From Eriocheir sinensis (lineage: Eukaryota; Arthropoda; Malacostraca; Decapoda; Varunidae), in the NCBI RefSeq assembly GCF_024679095.1, contig NC_066549.1, forward strand, positions 12,413,977 to 12,477,976: DNA of 64,000 nt. Direction: 5' to 3'. Position 1 is the first letter of the stretch; every line of letters begins with the position of its first letter. Both the position numbers and the translations under genes were made by a program. Below are positions 22,306 through 34,497 of this stretch, piece by piece. The notes beneath the pieces are model-generated. The model ran no database searches. It was not told the origin of the DNA and was given only the letters and a program-made list of their open reading frames with translations.

Positions 22306-23302
22306 CCACTTATTTTCAAATTAATTACTACATTCCTGTGCGTAGTAAACTAAAAAGATGGAGAGACGAGTTGCGGACTGAAAAACAGACAGAGACAGAC
22401 TGGCAGACAAATGCACGGAGACAGAAACAGACGGGAAGGCAGGGATGCAAGACCCCCCCCCCCCACCCCCACACACACACACACACGCACGCACGCACGC
22501 ACACAATGGCACCATCTGTCCGGCTCAATGCTTTTTTTTTTCTTGCTTTCTCTAATCTTTTGGCAATCTTTCCCGCACACAATCCTTTCCTCCATCCCTC
22601 CCACTCTCTTCTCTCTATCATCTCCTCCTCCTCTTCCTCCTCCTTTCCTAGCCACCTCTATCTCTTTCCCTGTGTCTTTTCTATAATTATTTAAGCTTTC
22701 TCATTTTCACTTTTTTTCACACAATAAAAAACACTTTTAATTCCATTCTATGCAAAGAAGGAGACTACACCTTGACCTGATTGCAGCATGTAAGGGATTG
22801 GGAAAGAAGAGTTAGGAAACACTGAAACCATTTAAAATTAATTAAATAAAATGGTTAGGGAGCGTAGCAAAGGGGAAGGAGACAGACTTTTATAAATTAC
22901 TCTCTGCAAATAGGGTAGCGGATTAGGGTAAGAAATTAAGGAAATGTGTAAATCAACGCAAATATGAGTGTAAGGTTTCATATCGTCACCCTCATCAAAT
23001 AATTGCCTAAGTCATTTTTCAGCGATTTTCAGGTTTTTCTGTACATCAATTTTTTTTAACATGCGATTTATTTTTGTACAGTTGCCTTCGTCATTCAGGG
23101 TTTGAGTGGTCTAGAATTGGCCTTTACGTTTCTGCCTAAATCTTAAGCCAAATGAGATAATGACAGTTCTTTTCTGATTTCCTGAAAAGTAGAAAATAAT
23201 GACTTAGGCGGTTTGTTTGCGAAGGTGACGATGTACAGTTTAGATCAAATTGTGGATCGGGGAGATAAATGCGCTCGGGAACACTTTTGTGTACTCACTC
23301 AC
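22306..23302. other. Unique sequence with short (CA)n, no gene seen
   Basis: A C-run plus CA/CGCA tract lies at 22456-22505. The rest is AT-rich with no supported frame. Confidence 0.4.
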
Positions 23303-23490
23303 CGTTACCAGATTGTCGTACTTAGCCTCTTATGTTTGCCGATTTCCGACCTAAAAACAGTTTCCCCCACCCCCAAAACTGGCTTCATATAAAATTATCG
23401 ATAAAATGGTTAATTATTGGTGTTTCTTGACAACTGTTATGATTCAGAAACCGGTAAATACGATGCTCTGAGTACGATAATCTGGCAACG
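23303..23490. mobile_element. 188-bp TIR element (family M2), copy 1
   Basis: Starts cgttaccagattgtcgta and ends tacgataatctggcaacg, an inverted repeat of 18 bp with few mismatches. The inside is AT-rich and non-coding. It is 188 bp, identical in length to copy 2, from which it is separated by 10 bp. Confidence 0.85.
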
Positions 23491-23500
23491 CTGGACTCAA

Positions 23501-23688
23501 CGTTGCCAGATTGTCTTACCCTGCCTCTTATGTTTGCCGTTTTCCAACCTTCAAACTGCCTCCTCCACCCCGTTGACTGGTTTTATATAGAGTTATCGTT
23601 AAAATGATTTATTATTGGTGTTTCTTGGCAATTGTTATGGGTCAGAAACCGGTTAAAACGATCCTCTGAGTACGACAATCTGGCAACG
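23501..23688. mobile_element. 188-bp TIR element (family M2), copy 2
   Basis: Starts cgttgccagattgtctta and ends tacgacaatctggcaacg. It aligns to copy 1 along its whole length (for example tcttatgtttgccg and tattggtgtttcttg in both), with substitutions but no visible large indel. Confidence 0.85.
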
Positions 23689-24224
23689 CTGCCCCTCACT
23701 GACTACAAAGAGCTGGTTTCTTGTTTCCCTATAATCCATGTGCATTCCTGTGTGAGTCTTCTGCTTTCCGACAATACGAGATGACATGTTGCTGGGAATT
23801 GCATCAAAATTATTCTGGGTCAGTCATTTTCCACACTTTTGAATACATTGTTTTATCGGTTCAAAAATCATTCTGGGTCAATTGTTTTTCGAGTTAGATC
23901 GCTTTATTAATTTAACTCCTGACCCGATGTATGTTTTTAATCGTATATTTTCCTTCATCTCAGCAATCCGTTCTTGTTTGATCAGTTTCACATTTACAGA
24001 AAAAAAGGATCCGAAGTTTGTACAAAGTATCCTTTTTTTTTTTTAACCTCCACAGGCGAGTCATCTGATGGGTAATTTAATGCTGCTTAACACCCTAAAA
24101 ACGCGGTCACCATCACAATCACGGCGCGGGAATACCACAATACCTAGCCCACCACTTACATAATCAATTGAGGGCAGTAAACCTCCATAGGGCCACAGGA
24201 CTGGTGAGGTATGGCTGAGGGGCG

Positions 24225-24228
<4 letters not shown>
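23689..24228. other. Unique sequence, no gene seen
   Basis: The phrase cattctgggtca recurs near 23816 and 23870. No gene. Confidence 0.4.

Positions 24229-24275
<47 letters not shown>
24229..24275. repeat. (CA)n microsatellite
   Basis: Pure CA. Confidence 0.95.
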
Positions 24276-24278
<3 letters not shown>

Positions 24279-24339
24279 CAGTTTTTGCGCTCCAGTACTG
24301 ACGTCAGCGCGGGCAGATGTCTGGCGGGTGAGTGGTGAA

Positions 24340-24430
24340 GGGCGACGGGTGGGAAGGGGTGAAGGGAGGGGGCTGTTGGTGGGAAGGGGTAAAGGGAAGG
24401 GGCTGCGGGTGAGGGCTGGGAAGGGTTGAA
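24340..24430 (+). repeat. G-rich direct repeat, quadruplex-prone
   Basis: Two copies of a ~30-bp unit with ggtgggaaggggt and gggctg. It has many runs of three to five G within short distances, so it meets the usual G-quadruplex pattern on the plus strand. Confidence 0.75.
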
Positions 24431-24499
24431 GATGAGACGCGGGGAGGTGGTATTCTTTGACAACACTTAGATGTCTCCTTCTACTTGAAACATTCTCGG

Positions 24500-24627
24500 T
24501 CTGTTCTAAATCTCAAATGGAAATTTCATATCTTATCTATTGCTAAATGAGCTTTCTCGGTTTTAGGTTACCACTTTTTAATCTCCCCCTTTAGTAACTC
24601 TGAGCTCCGAGGTATGAATATGTATCC

Positions 24628-24681
<54 letters not shown>

Positions 24682-25090
24682 CCGGCGTAAAGGGGGGGGG
24701 GGGGGTCCACTCTCAGACCTCTATTGCATTTGTTAGTCAGAGGCTTTTCGTTCGTCTCATCGGCTCCCCTCCTCAAACTGACTGTCTTATATCCCTTGAA
24801 CCCCACCGCAGTGTGGCTTCCCTTACTATCTTTTATCACTGTTCTCATGCTAACTGCTCTTCTGAACTAACTAAATGCACGCCTCTCCCCTCGCACGGCC
24901 CCGCTGCCCGCGATTAATTACTCTAGCTCGTTTCTATGACGTCCAACTTTCTATTACAATAGTTTAATTCCAGTTTCTTCATTCCTTCATCCCTTTCACT
25001 GGCAAACTCTGGACCAGTCTTCCTTCGCTTTCAAGACAGGCGCGGTATCAAGGCACCTCTTGAAATGAATCTGACCCTCTGTTTCGGAAC
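24500..25090 (+). pseudogene. Jockey-like LINE (family J) C-terminal RT fragment with (TG)n inside
   Basis: Segments read as RSVASLTIFYHCSHANCSSE (24810-24870) and, further on, a tail resembling family J. They align in order to the longer copy at 42230-43195. Between the TGTG and GGGGG of the coding word that reads tgtgtgggggttccatactc in that copy, this one has a (TG)n tract (24631-24675) and a G-run (24690-24705). Stops and frameshifts make it non-functional. It ends before a clear A-tail. Confidence 0.75.
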
Positions 25091-26390
<1,300 letters not shown>

Positions 26391-26860
26391 AGTTTTTTTC
26401 CCTCCCCTTCCCTCCCCCCTCCCCTACCTCTCCCCCTTCCTCTCCGTGTTCATGCTTCCCTCCCTCCTCTACCCTCTCCATTTCCAAATTTCCTCCACTT
26501 ATCGTTATCAAATTTCCCTCTTCCCTACCCTTTCCCCTTCGTCACTCTTCTCTCCAATTCATCATTCTTCCCTCTTTTCTCCTTTTCAATTTCTTCACAT
26601 TTTTATCTCCCTTCCCTTTCCCCTACCCTCTCTACTCCCCCTTCTTCTTTCTCCTTCCATCTTTTTTCTTCTCTCCTGTTTTTCCTTCCCACTTTATCTC
26701 TCTCCATCTTTGAACTCCCTTCTTACCTCCTTTCCCTCCTTTCCGTCTCTCCCCTTCTCCTCTCGCCCTTCCATTCCCCGTTCTCCCCTTCCTATTCCCT
26801 TCTCTTCCTCTTCCTCCTCCCCAAAGCGTCCTTCCTCCCTTCTGAAAGTGCGTCAATGGA
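26391..26860. repeat. Pyrimidine-rich tract
   Basis: CCCTTCC and CTCCC words over 470 bp. Several plus frames stay open as Ser/Pro/Phe/Leu polymers. Confidence 0.8.
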
Positions 26861-26899
26861 GGTCTGTTCTGGTCGATACGCTTCGCTCTCGTGGTCTGG

Positions 26900-27300
26900 G
26901 CGGAAGTGAGCGAGGACAAGGACGAGGAATTGGACGAGGACGAGGGGAACGAGGAAGACGAGGACGGGATAATGAGCCGGTGGTGAGTTGACGACGAGGA
27001 AGAGACAAGGGGAAGAGTTGGCCATGACGGGAGGAGGAGGAGGAGGAGGAGGAGGAGGAGGAAGAGGAGGAGGAGGTGGAAGAGAGAAGGAAGGACGCGG
27101 GGTAGGAATAAAAGATGGAAAAGAAGTAAAATGGGAGGAGAAGGAGGAGGAGGAGGAGGAGGAGGAGGAGGAGGAGGTGACTATGAATATGAACTCAGTG
27201 ACACAAGAATGAAAAGGAAACGGAAACGAAATAGTCATGAAAAAGTTAACAAAGAGACAATGATGACAATGATGTGATGATGATGATGATGATGATGCCA
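26900..27300. repeat. GAC/GGA-rich tract with (GGA)n and (GAT)n
   Basis: Pure GGA blocks at about 27030-27075 and 27140-27178 and a GAT block at 27273-27297. Confidence 0.88.
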
Positions 27301-27459
27301 GTACGAGAAAAGATCAAATGAACAGAAAAGTAAAAAATACGCGTGAATAAAAAACACCAACTACATGAATAATAATGATAGAATTGAATAAGGGTTCGCA
27401 ACACCGCCTACCAACACCATCTATAGTGAAACCAAATTGTCGAGTCCGTTTTGGCGTTG

Positions 27460-27613
27460 GCTCCCGCGGGTCCATTTCTCCCCTCTGCTCTGCCACACAG
27501 TCCCAACACCTATTTTTTCCTCTCATATGTTACCTATAGCTTACATATGAGAGGAGGAGATAGGTGTTGGGACTGTGTGGCAGCAGAGGGGAGGAAAGGA
27601 CCCGCGGGAGCCT
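27460..27613. mobile_element. Fold-back element (family F1), copy 2
   Basis: Arms 27460-27534 and 27539-27613 are reverse complements with a loop of only a few bases. They share ggctcccgcgggtcc and its complement outside and cacagtcccaacaccta and its complement inside. Inner sequence (catatgagaggaggagatag ... gtgttgggactgtgtggc) resembles the right arm of the element at 12320-12638. Confidence 0.8.
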
Positions 27614-27829
27614 ACGTCAGACCGGCCTCGACATATTTGGAAGCTGTCACGATTCTCTGTACCACTAGGTTAACAAATGCAGTAAAATTCACCTGTACAT
27701 AAATCAGAAGCAACAATAATAATAACTCTCCCCAGCACAAACGGTAAACGCCATTGAGCAGTATTATTTAGCATTGGAATTAGACATAAACATTATCCAG
27801 ACGAGAGAGCATTTGGCCCGATTCCCGCG

Positions 27830-28445
27830 TGGATTACTTATGAGCCACACGTAGCCAGTGCCGACAACAAGCGCCATCTGTTAGAGTCACGAATATTTGC
27901 GAGAAGTAACACATTTTATCATATTTACCATAACAAATGTCATCATGAATAAAGAACTAGTTTCCAACACTAATTGAGATACACATAATAGACACACGCG
28001 GCGAAGCATTTGGAATAGTAAAAAGTTGGCGGAACATATTTGATGATAATTAGTATATCAACTTGTGTCGTGAATCAAATACCAGAATCCAACATTAACT
28101 AGGATACATACAAGACTTACGCTTCCTTCTCTCTCTTTAGCAGCCCTCCTTTTTTTCTCCTTCTTCCTCTCCTTTTCTAAGTTTCCCTCACTTCTCTCTG
28201 TCAAATTTCCCTCTTCCCTACCCTTTCGCCTTTCCTCACTCTCCTCTTTTTTTCCCATTCTGCCTTATACACGAAGAAAACATTTGAGAGAGTAAATAGA
28301 AGGTAGAACACATTTGATTATAATTAGCTTATGAAAGTAGGTCAGGGCCAGATTTCGGTATTAAGTGAGACAGCCAGTACCTAATTTGATAATAAAGTAA
28401 CTAAGTATCATTACCACCACAAAACCCTAATTCATGCCCCCGTTA
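27830..28445. repeat. Diverged dispersed/tandem repeats
   Basis: Similar phrases recur at different spots: gtttccaacactaattgaga (27960), aatccaacattaactaggat (28085); cgccatctgttagag (27870) and cgccatctaacagac (30215); aataaagtaactaagtatca (28391) and aataaagtaactaaagtatc (30109, about 50 bp near-identical). No gene is visible. Confidence 0.55.
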
Positions 28446-28450
28446 ACCCA

Positions 28451-28688
28451 GTAGCAGCGACGGGCCAAATTTGTGGCTTTACCGTGTAGCAGCGACGGGC
28501 CAAATTTGTGGCTTTACCGTGTAGCAGCGACGGGGCAAATTTGTGGCTTTACCGTGTAGCAGCGACGGGGCAAATTTGTGGCTTTACCGTGTAGCAGCGA
28601 CGGGGCAAATTTGTGGCTTTACCGTGTAGCAGCGACGGGGCAAATTTGTGGCTTTACCGTGTAGCAGCGACGGGGCAAATTTGTGCCA
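28451..28688 (+). repeat. 35-bp minisatellite, seven units
   Basis: The unit starts gtagcagcgacgggccaaat and begins at 28451, 28486, 28521, 28556, 28591, 28626 and 28661. The first two units have GGGCC where the rest have GGGGC. The array starts right after ttaaccca, and the last unit is cut at tttgtg. Units abut with no spacers. Confidence 0.96.
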
Positions 28689-29880
28689 TGATATAAATCC
28701 CCCAAAATAGATGATGCATAAACTATAATATATAATCTAGGTTACCCTCCGTTCTCATTTTCCGGGATTTAAGAGCTGTGTTAGGGCGCTGAGAGGGTGA
28801 GACGGTGAGACTGAGCAGGTAAACTTGCCAACATAATCATTTTGCCATTGCCGAGGGGATTGTGCAGACACGGTCATAAATAACTTCAGGTGTGATAACG
28901 CGAAAAGGAGAATGTCAACGTAAAGGTAACAATAATGAATTCGGTTTGACTGAGAACATAACAATTGGTAACGTTATGTTTGTGTGATACTGAGATTAAA
29001 TAAATGCCTTAACGTTACTTGAAACTTATTAAAAGCTCTAGTGTACTTAAAAAAAATAGAAGTAAACATGTTCATTATTGTTGAATAAATTATCCGTGCA
29101 TTGTAAAGTGAATAAAAACTGTGTAGAAAATTAAGATATGTGTCACCTCATATGGAGACGTATACAACGAATCTTAAACTCTATCAACCAAACGAGTAAT
29201 AGTTTTGACAGCCCCATCAACACCGCCGTCAAGTCACACGTCACACATTTGAGTAACAAGCCGCAAAATTGACAAGAATCACATGGTTTATAGAACAGAA
29301 ATAAATAATCAACCTACTTGTGCCTCGTGAACGGTTTTCCAACACCTTCAGTTTTTAAAGATTTCAAAGAATAATTGAAAATACAAGAAATATGACCTAC
29401 TTGAGGAGTTTCTGAGAAAGGATTTTCAGCACCTTCAACGCTTCCCACACTAAAATTTAATTCGGATGAGTCACGCGAGGTGTTTCATGAAAACTTTTAT
29501 ATTCTGGAAGGAAGAGAAATCAAAGTCGTAAGTCATGCTGTTTTCCCGCGAAAGAAGACGTCAGCTTTTCACAGCTCGGAAGATAATAAAAGAAAATGAA
29601 AGGAACGCAAAGAAAAAATAAAGCGGGACTACGTCTTACCCATCCCATTCATTCTGGTTACTTTTAATAAAGATCAGTGACGGTATGGGACCAGGAAAGG
29701 GATGAAGAAGGCTAGAAACCCCCCCCACCCCCTCCAGCGGCACCTCTTAAATGATTTATGTAAAAGACGAAATTTTCAACCGATTTTGGGTACTTTGGAA
29801 ACACGAGTTTTGAGCGAGTTTTTTTTTATCGGTGACGGGTGAAGGAGAGCGAGCCTGGGGGACGGTGCGTGTGGGTGACG
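28689..29880. other. Unique AT-rich sequence, no gene seen
   Basis: About 1.2 kb with no long frame and no repeat I can support. Confidence 0.4.
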
Positions 29881-29888
29881 GAGGAAGA

Positions 29889-29928
29889 CTGTGGGTGTGG
29901 GTGTGGGGAAGGGCGAGGGTGTGGGTTA
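29889..29928 (+). other. G-quadruplex motif
   Basis: At least five runs of three or four G with 1-4-base loops (tgggtgtgggtgtggggaag and onward), a textbook quadruplex pattern on the plus strand. Confidence 0.75.
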
Positions 29929-29999
29929 AATGCCCCTGCGCTCATGTCCTCTCATCGCAACCTCTGCGCCACATGCGAGTATGATGTGAGTATAGTCGT

Positions 30000-30497
30000 G
30001 GGCTCGTTTTCTCAGACGCTTTCGACTCTCACAACATATATTTCCAAAGACAACAAAGGCATTAGAGAAACTATATTAACACAGTGAAAAACAATCGTAA
30101 GTAAGTAAATAATAAAGTAACTAAAGTATCATTACCACCACAAAACCCTAATTCATGCGTCCGTTAATAATTACGATCTACAACGAGACACATTAGCAAG
30201 CGCCAACAAGCAAAGCAGCGCCATCTAACAGACAGTACCCAAAGTAATGCTAAAACAACTAAGAATCACTACCAACCACAAGACCCTGAATATACGCGTC
30301 TGTTAACAATTAAAATCAAGAACAAAAGCGATTAATCAGGTTTACATTAGTGCTTTTTTTTCACCTTAACGGTACAGGAATCTTGTCACACTATCGCTAG
30401 GCTCATAAACCACCCATGGAAATAATCACAACCTCTACGAAAGCCTTATCAAACATCGGTGTGTAAGACCCAAATGTCTGAGAATACGGCTCTTGGT
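30000..30497 (+). mobile_element. TIR element (family M1, copy B), interrupted
   Basis: The left end (ttctcagacgctttcgactc) and right half (aacctctacgaaagccttat ... atgtctgagaatacgg) match copy A. About 280 bp between 30061 and 30345 do not belong to the family and include a ~50-bp segment shared with 28391 and an arm-like piece of the 22228 hairpin. Confidence 0.65.
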
Positions 30498-30689
30498 TCT
30501 TGCGGCGCGCGAGTCAGTGTGTAGCGAGTGGCTAGTTATATGGAGTTCCTCATCAACTTGTCTTCTTTTTCACTAGTAAACAATTAGGTCATACGCTTTC
30601 TCAGGTTCTTCACTATCACGCACTTAAGAGTAGGAATAGGTTTTCCCTCTTCACTTATGTAGACTCAGTGGATGAGGGAAAAAGTATTT

Positions 30690-31075
30690 GGGACTGGTAA
30701 CCTCCAAAATCCTCCTAAGGGCAAGAGCGAGATAATAGCATTGAAATCATTGTGATGTACCGAGGCGCTGCAAGATGCTTGTCGTCTGAATGAGCTCCAC
30801 ACTTTTCAGCTTTAAGTATATACTTGGTGACATTCAGCTTCAAATCTAGCCTACGAGTGTTTGATATGAATTAGAATCGTTGTAGTGCAGTGATGCTTTG
30901 AGACACTTGGGGCCGGAACAAGCCATCCCTTTCTATTTCTTTGGCTCGGTAGCACAAGGAAAAAAAATGTCGGGTGTCGTCCAGCTTCTAGTTAGCTTCA
31001 TGTAAGAGTTGGAATAAAAACTGAGTGATGCATCGAGGAGCTTCTTCAGGGGACTTCCAGCAGGCAGATAATAAC
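30690..31075. repeat. Degenerate tandem repeat, three units of about 140 bp
   Basis: Each unit has, in order, a ggtga/gtcgtc word with cagcttc, a gaattagaat-like word, and gtgatgcatcgagg-like sequence (30760, 30890, 31025). Units are strongly diverged; this is by-eye alignment. Confidence 0.45.
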
Positions 31076-32030
31076 AGGTTTTAGGCTTCTGAGGCCTTCA
31101 ACAATTATTATTCTTGACACAGGGCGGTGATTAGTCCATTAAGTAATTTGTATTTACTTTTATTTTGCTTCACTGTAGGTGTCTGGGGGAAGTCCCGTCG
31201 CGAGACAAAGTGGTAATTTTGTAAAGCGTTAGACACACAGTCAGAGTAAAAACACAAGTGGAAGAGCTAAAGGCTGTGTGATAAACTTTTACTGTTGCTT
31301 CGTCTCACCGTGAGGCTGTGTACTGATCCTTTGGCTATTTCGTGTCCGTTCATGAAGTTATTTTGGCATTTGCATAGTTGTGGCTTTCGTGCGGTTGTAC
31401 CCTCGTGCTAGGTCACCTGACGAACCTCGCAGGCTCCTTCCAATTTTATGGATATTGCCTCCCACCACGCCCTGGCTCTGCTGCGAGCAACACTCCCTAT
31501 TTCCTCTCGTTCCCCTTACCGACTCCCACGAGGAAGCACTCCCTTGAAGATGTTACCAGACTTTGGGGCAGAAGATGAGGTTGCTACTAAATATAACTCA
31601 TTAAGGCATCTGATTAGCGTGAAAGGGAACCTGGTGGAACTCAAGGGAAGAGGGTACGACAGGCTATTTAGTGGTGGTGAAGAATCCTACGTCGCAGGGA
31701 CCGTGTCTGAGAGTAGCGGTGAAGAGAAGGTTCTTGAACACATCTGTTTGTGTCGCCGCGCATGTAGAGTCCGCGAGATATTCGGTTTGTCAGTAATTAT
31801 ATTGTTGTCTTCAAACAAGACCGATCTTGGAGGTGGAGGAATTTTTTTAATTTTTTTTTTATCAGTTAAACCGGCATACAGTGAAGGCATCCATAAGACT
31901 ATGACTGGAGGTGTACAATTTTAATTTTTCATTAAGTAAAGATAAATCACATAAGTTGGCTTACTAGAAGTACTGGTAAGTTTGAGGGTGGCGGCTGCTC
32001 AGGTTGCTGCATGAGCACCACGACAAGAGT
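31076..32030. other. Unique sequence, no gene I can support
   Basis: A 158-residue plus frame (31448-31924) has ordinary-looking composition but no recognised domain, signal peptide or homologous frame elsewhere in the window. An unrecognised exon cannot be excluded. Confidence 0.3.
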
Positions 32031-32039
32031 ATGAAGACG

Positions 32040-32650
32040 GTGACCAAGTGGTTAGTGGCATGCCATATAGGTGCGCGTGGCTGCGGTGCTCATTTCCGTC
32101 GCATTGGCCCTTTGAGTCTGAGGTGGGTAAGAACCTATTTTTTCCCGGGGCACCAGGACACCAAATGAGGCTAACAATTTTCAACCATCGCCGGTGGTGC
32201 AAAATTACTCGTATGCTGCCCAGATCACCAATCAATGCTAAACTTCAGCTACTTTGGTCAAGAGGAGCACCGGGCAGCAGCAAGGGCCAAGCAAGTGTTA
32301 AGGGGCTATTACACTGGGCAAATTTTCCGTTCATCTTCAGTCAAACCACGATTTCCGCTGGCGTGGTTCTCATTTGTTTCTTGTTATTGCTGCTGATGAT
32401 GATGGTGAGTAATACCGTCGTCCTTCGCTGAAATCTATCGTTGCTTTGGAAGATCGTGGACACGTCAGAAAACCACAGAAATATGAGAACCACGCCAGCG
32501 GAAATCGTGGTTTGACTGATGATCCACGGAAAATTTGCCCAGTGTAATAGCCCTTTTATATAACGGCAGTCACTTAAAACAAAATTCGCCAGTCTCACTA
32601 ACGGGCTGGAGCCGTCCACTAGACATCACAAGAAGGCCTAATGAGTGTAT
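32040..32650 (+). mobile_element. SINE (family S1) interrupted by a MITE
   Basis: The head-like gtgaccaagtggttagtgg is followed by a module (32081-32137) shared with SINE S2, then gctaacaattttcaacca, aggagcaccgggcagcagca and, after the MITE, cggcagtcacttaaaac and cactaacgggctggagccg. These match the body of the copy at 6249-6981 in the same order. The B-box region is rearranged. Confidence 0.7.
32301..32555. mobile_element. 255-bp MITE with long TIRs and TTA target duplication
   Basis: The left TIR starts aggggctattacactgggca and the right TIR is its complement with one mismatch near the tip. The arms extend about 70 bp, past aaaccacgatttccgctggc and its complement. TTA lies directly outside both ends (32298-32300 and 32556-32558). 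TTA duplications and G-rich termini are typical of PIF/Harbinger elements. No transposase; the centre has a GATGAT run. The uninterrupted SINE copy at 6249 shows the empty-site context (gcaagtgtcatatatcacgg). Confidence 0.85.
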
Positions 32651-33150
32651 GGAAAAACAACAACAATAGGAAGTAACTCTGATTCAGCTTCTCAACACCA
32701 CTAAACAAGGTGTGGCTGTGGAGGGGAGGGAAAGGGGACAGCAAGATGTGTGTGGCAGACAGTGCGAGAGAAAAAGAACCAAGAGAAGGGAATGGGTAGC
32801 GCGAGATGTGTATGACGGGAGGTGAGAGGGAAAAGGAACCAGCATCAACTATTAGACTCATGTTATTGACAAGTCGTCATATTTTATTCTGTTCCCTGTT
32901 CTTCCTGTACAGTTCCGCTTGTCCCCTGCATAGTTGTTGTCCATATGGTACAGGGGCCGTGTCTCTCTCGTAGTATGCATGGGGGCACAGCCTGGGGGGC
33001 CCTGGACAGAGTGGAGACAGAGTGCTCTTCTCTCTCTGGGGCTCCCTCATCATTCTTCCTCTCAGCCAATTCCGCCGCAATGTTGCTTAAATTTCTTTCT
33101 CTCTGCCTCTTTCTATCTTCTGCTGAACTTTCTCTGCTACTGCTAACTGC
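32651..33150. other. Unique sequence, no gene I can support
   Basis: A 99-residue minus frame (32884-33183) is charged and not low-complexity, but no domain is recognised and it overlaps the LINE fragment at its 5' end. Confidence 0.3.
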
Positions 33151-33466
33151 CTCCTGCGGCCCCGGCCCCCTGCTGCACTCCAACTTGGCCTTGACTTCTA
33201 TCCATGCTCATACCAAACCAAACTCCAAACTTTAGAGTTAATCTTCACTTCTCATCCCTCCTCTTTCATCCCTCTAAACTCTCTTTCCCCTTCAATCTTT
33301 TCCTCCCCCATCCTCCCTCTACGACTCAAGAGGAGGTATCAGACACCTCTCCTCCCGTATTTGATCTTCCTTTTTTTTTCTCTTTTTGTTTTTTTTTTTT
33401 GGTTTTTTTTTTGTTATTTTTTTTTTTATTTTTCCTTGAGAGCTTGCCCCCCTTTTGTGTAAAAAA
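33150..33466 (+). mobile_element. Jockey-like LINE (family J) 3' end, copy
   Basis: Contains ccatgctcataccaaa, caagaggaggtatcagacac and a T-rich stretch leading to gagagcttgcccccctttt and an A-run. This matches the order in 56230-56595. 5'-truncated and non-coding. Confidence 0.6.
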
Positions 33467-33518
33467 AATATACATATCATTCTATTATCTACTATTTGCA
33501 AGAGATATGTGGGTGATC

Positions 33519-33562
<44 letters not shown>
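33519..33562. repeat. (CT)n microsatellite
   Basis: Pure CT just downstream of the LINE tail. Confidence 0.93.
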
Positions 33563-33568
<6 letters not shown>

Positions 33569-33709
33569 GCCGCGACCAATCAGGCGCGTGCCACTCAAAG
33601 GATTCATTCCGGGAAGGCCGATGGGTCCCAAAGAAGATGGAGATAACTTTTCTTGGTGGCGGAAGAAATTAAAATATTTTCCTCAAGGGTTTGAAACAGT
33701 CACCAATAA

Positions 33710-33792
33710 GGAGGAGGAGGAGGAGGAGGAAGAGGAGGAGGAAGAGGAAGAGGAGGAGGAGGAGATGGAGGAGGAGGAGGAGGAGGAGGAGG
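33710..33792. repeat. (GGA)n tract
   Basis: GGA/AGA trinucleotides. The following 490 bp (to 34282) are A-rich and unique with no gene. Confidence 0.9.
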
Positions 33793-34282
33793 GACGCTTT
33801 TCTGTCCGCCTCCAACGACTTAAAATCCGTGGAAAATGAGAAGATAAGAAAAGAGAAATGACAAGAGAGGAGAAAAAAGAAATGGTGGCAGTCATGTAAC
33901 ACCAGTGAAAGAGGAAACCAATTAAGAGAGAAAAACACAGAAGAAAACAAGTGAGTCAGGCGCATGATGAGAAAGGGAAATAACAGACAAATAAACGACA
34001 AATCTTCTCCAATATGAAGATAAACAGAAATACAAATAAGAAAATCAGCAACAAAAAATAACAACAAGAGCAACGTGAAAATAGTAAAACACCACTAGCA
34101 ACATGAAGGAGAATAAAACAATGGCCGAATAGATATGAAAAAAAAATGTCAACCACCTCCCTATCCTGCTTTTCTTCCCTTTAGCTGAATACTATGGACT
34201 ATATCATTCTTTATACATTATTTTTCCAGCACTCTTCAGGCTACAGTCATCGCTATCTCATCTCACCTGCAGCATATCACCT

Positions 34283-34497
34283 GGGACCATATTCTCAAAC
34301 ACTTCGGGGATTACTGAGACACCCAAAACCGGCAAGGCTTTCATAGAGGTTGAGGGTATTTCCACGGGTAGTCTTGTAAACCTGGTGATAGTTTGACAAG
34401 GCTTCCACAACATGAATGCGAAAAACACTAATGAGAACCCGAGTGATTTCCGTTGTGGCCCTTGGAAGTATTTGGCGTCTGAGAGAGAATACCTGGT
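34283..34497 (-). mobile_element. TIR element (family M1, copy C), about 215 bp
   Basis: Read on the minus strand: ggtattctctctcagacg at the start, gggttctcattagtg, caaactatcaccaggttta, aacctctatgaaagccttgc, and the end gtgtttgagaatatggtc. Ends are inverted repeats. This is the least disturbed copy in the window. Confidence 0.72.

Noticed and set aside
28451..28688. CRISPR-like direct repeats
   Set aside because: The 35-bp units abut with no spacers, and the context is eukaryotic.
31448..31924. 158-residue frame with ordinary composition
   Set aside because: No recognised domain, no neighbouring support and an ending in T-rich sequence; chance frames of this size are expected in 64 kb.
32884..33183. 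99-residue charged minus-strand frame
   Set aside because: Partly overlaps a LINE fragment on the opposite strand and has no recognised domain.
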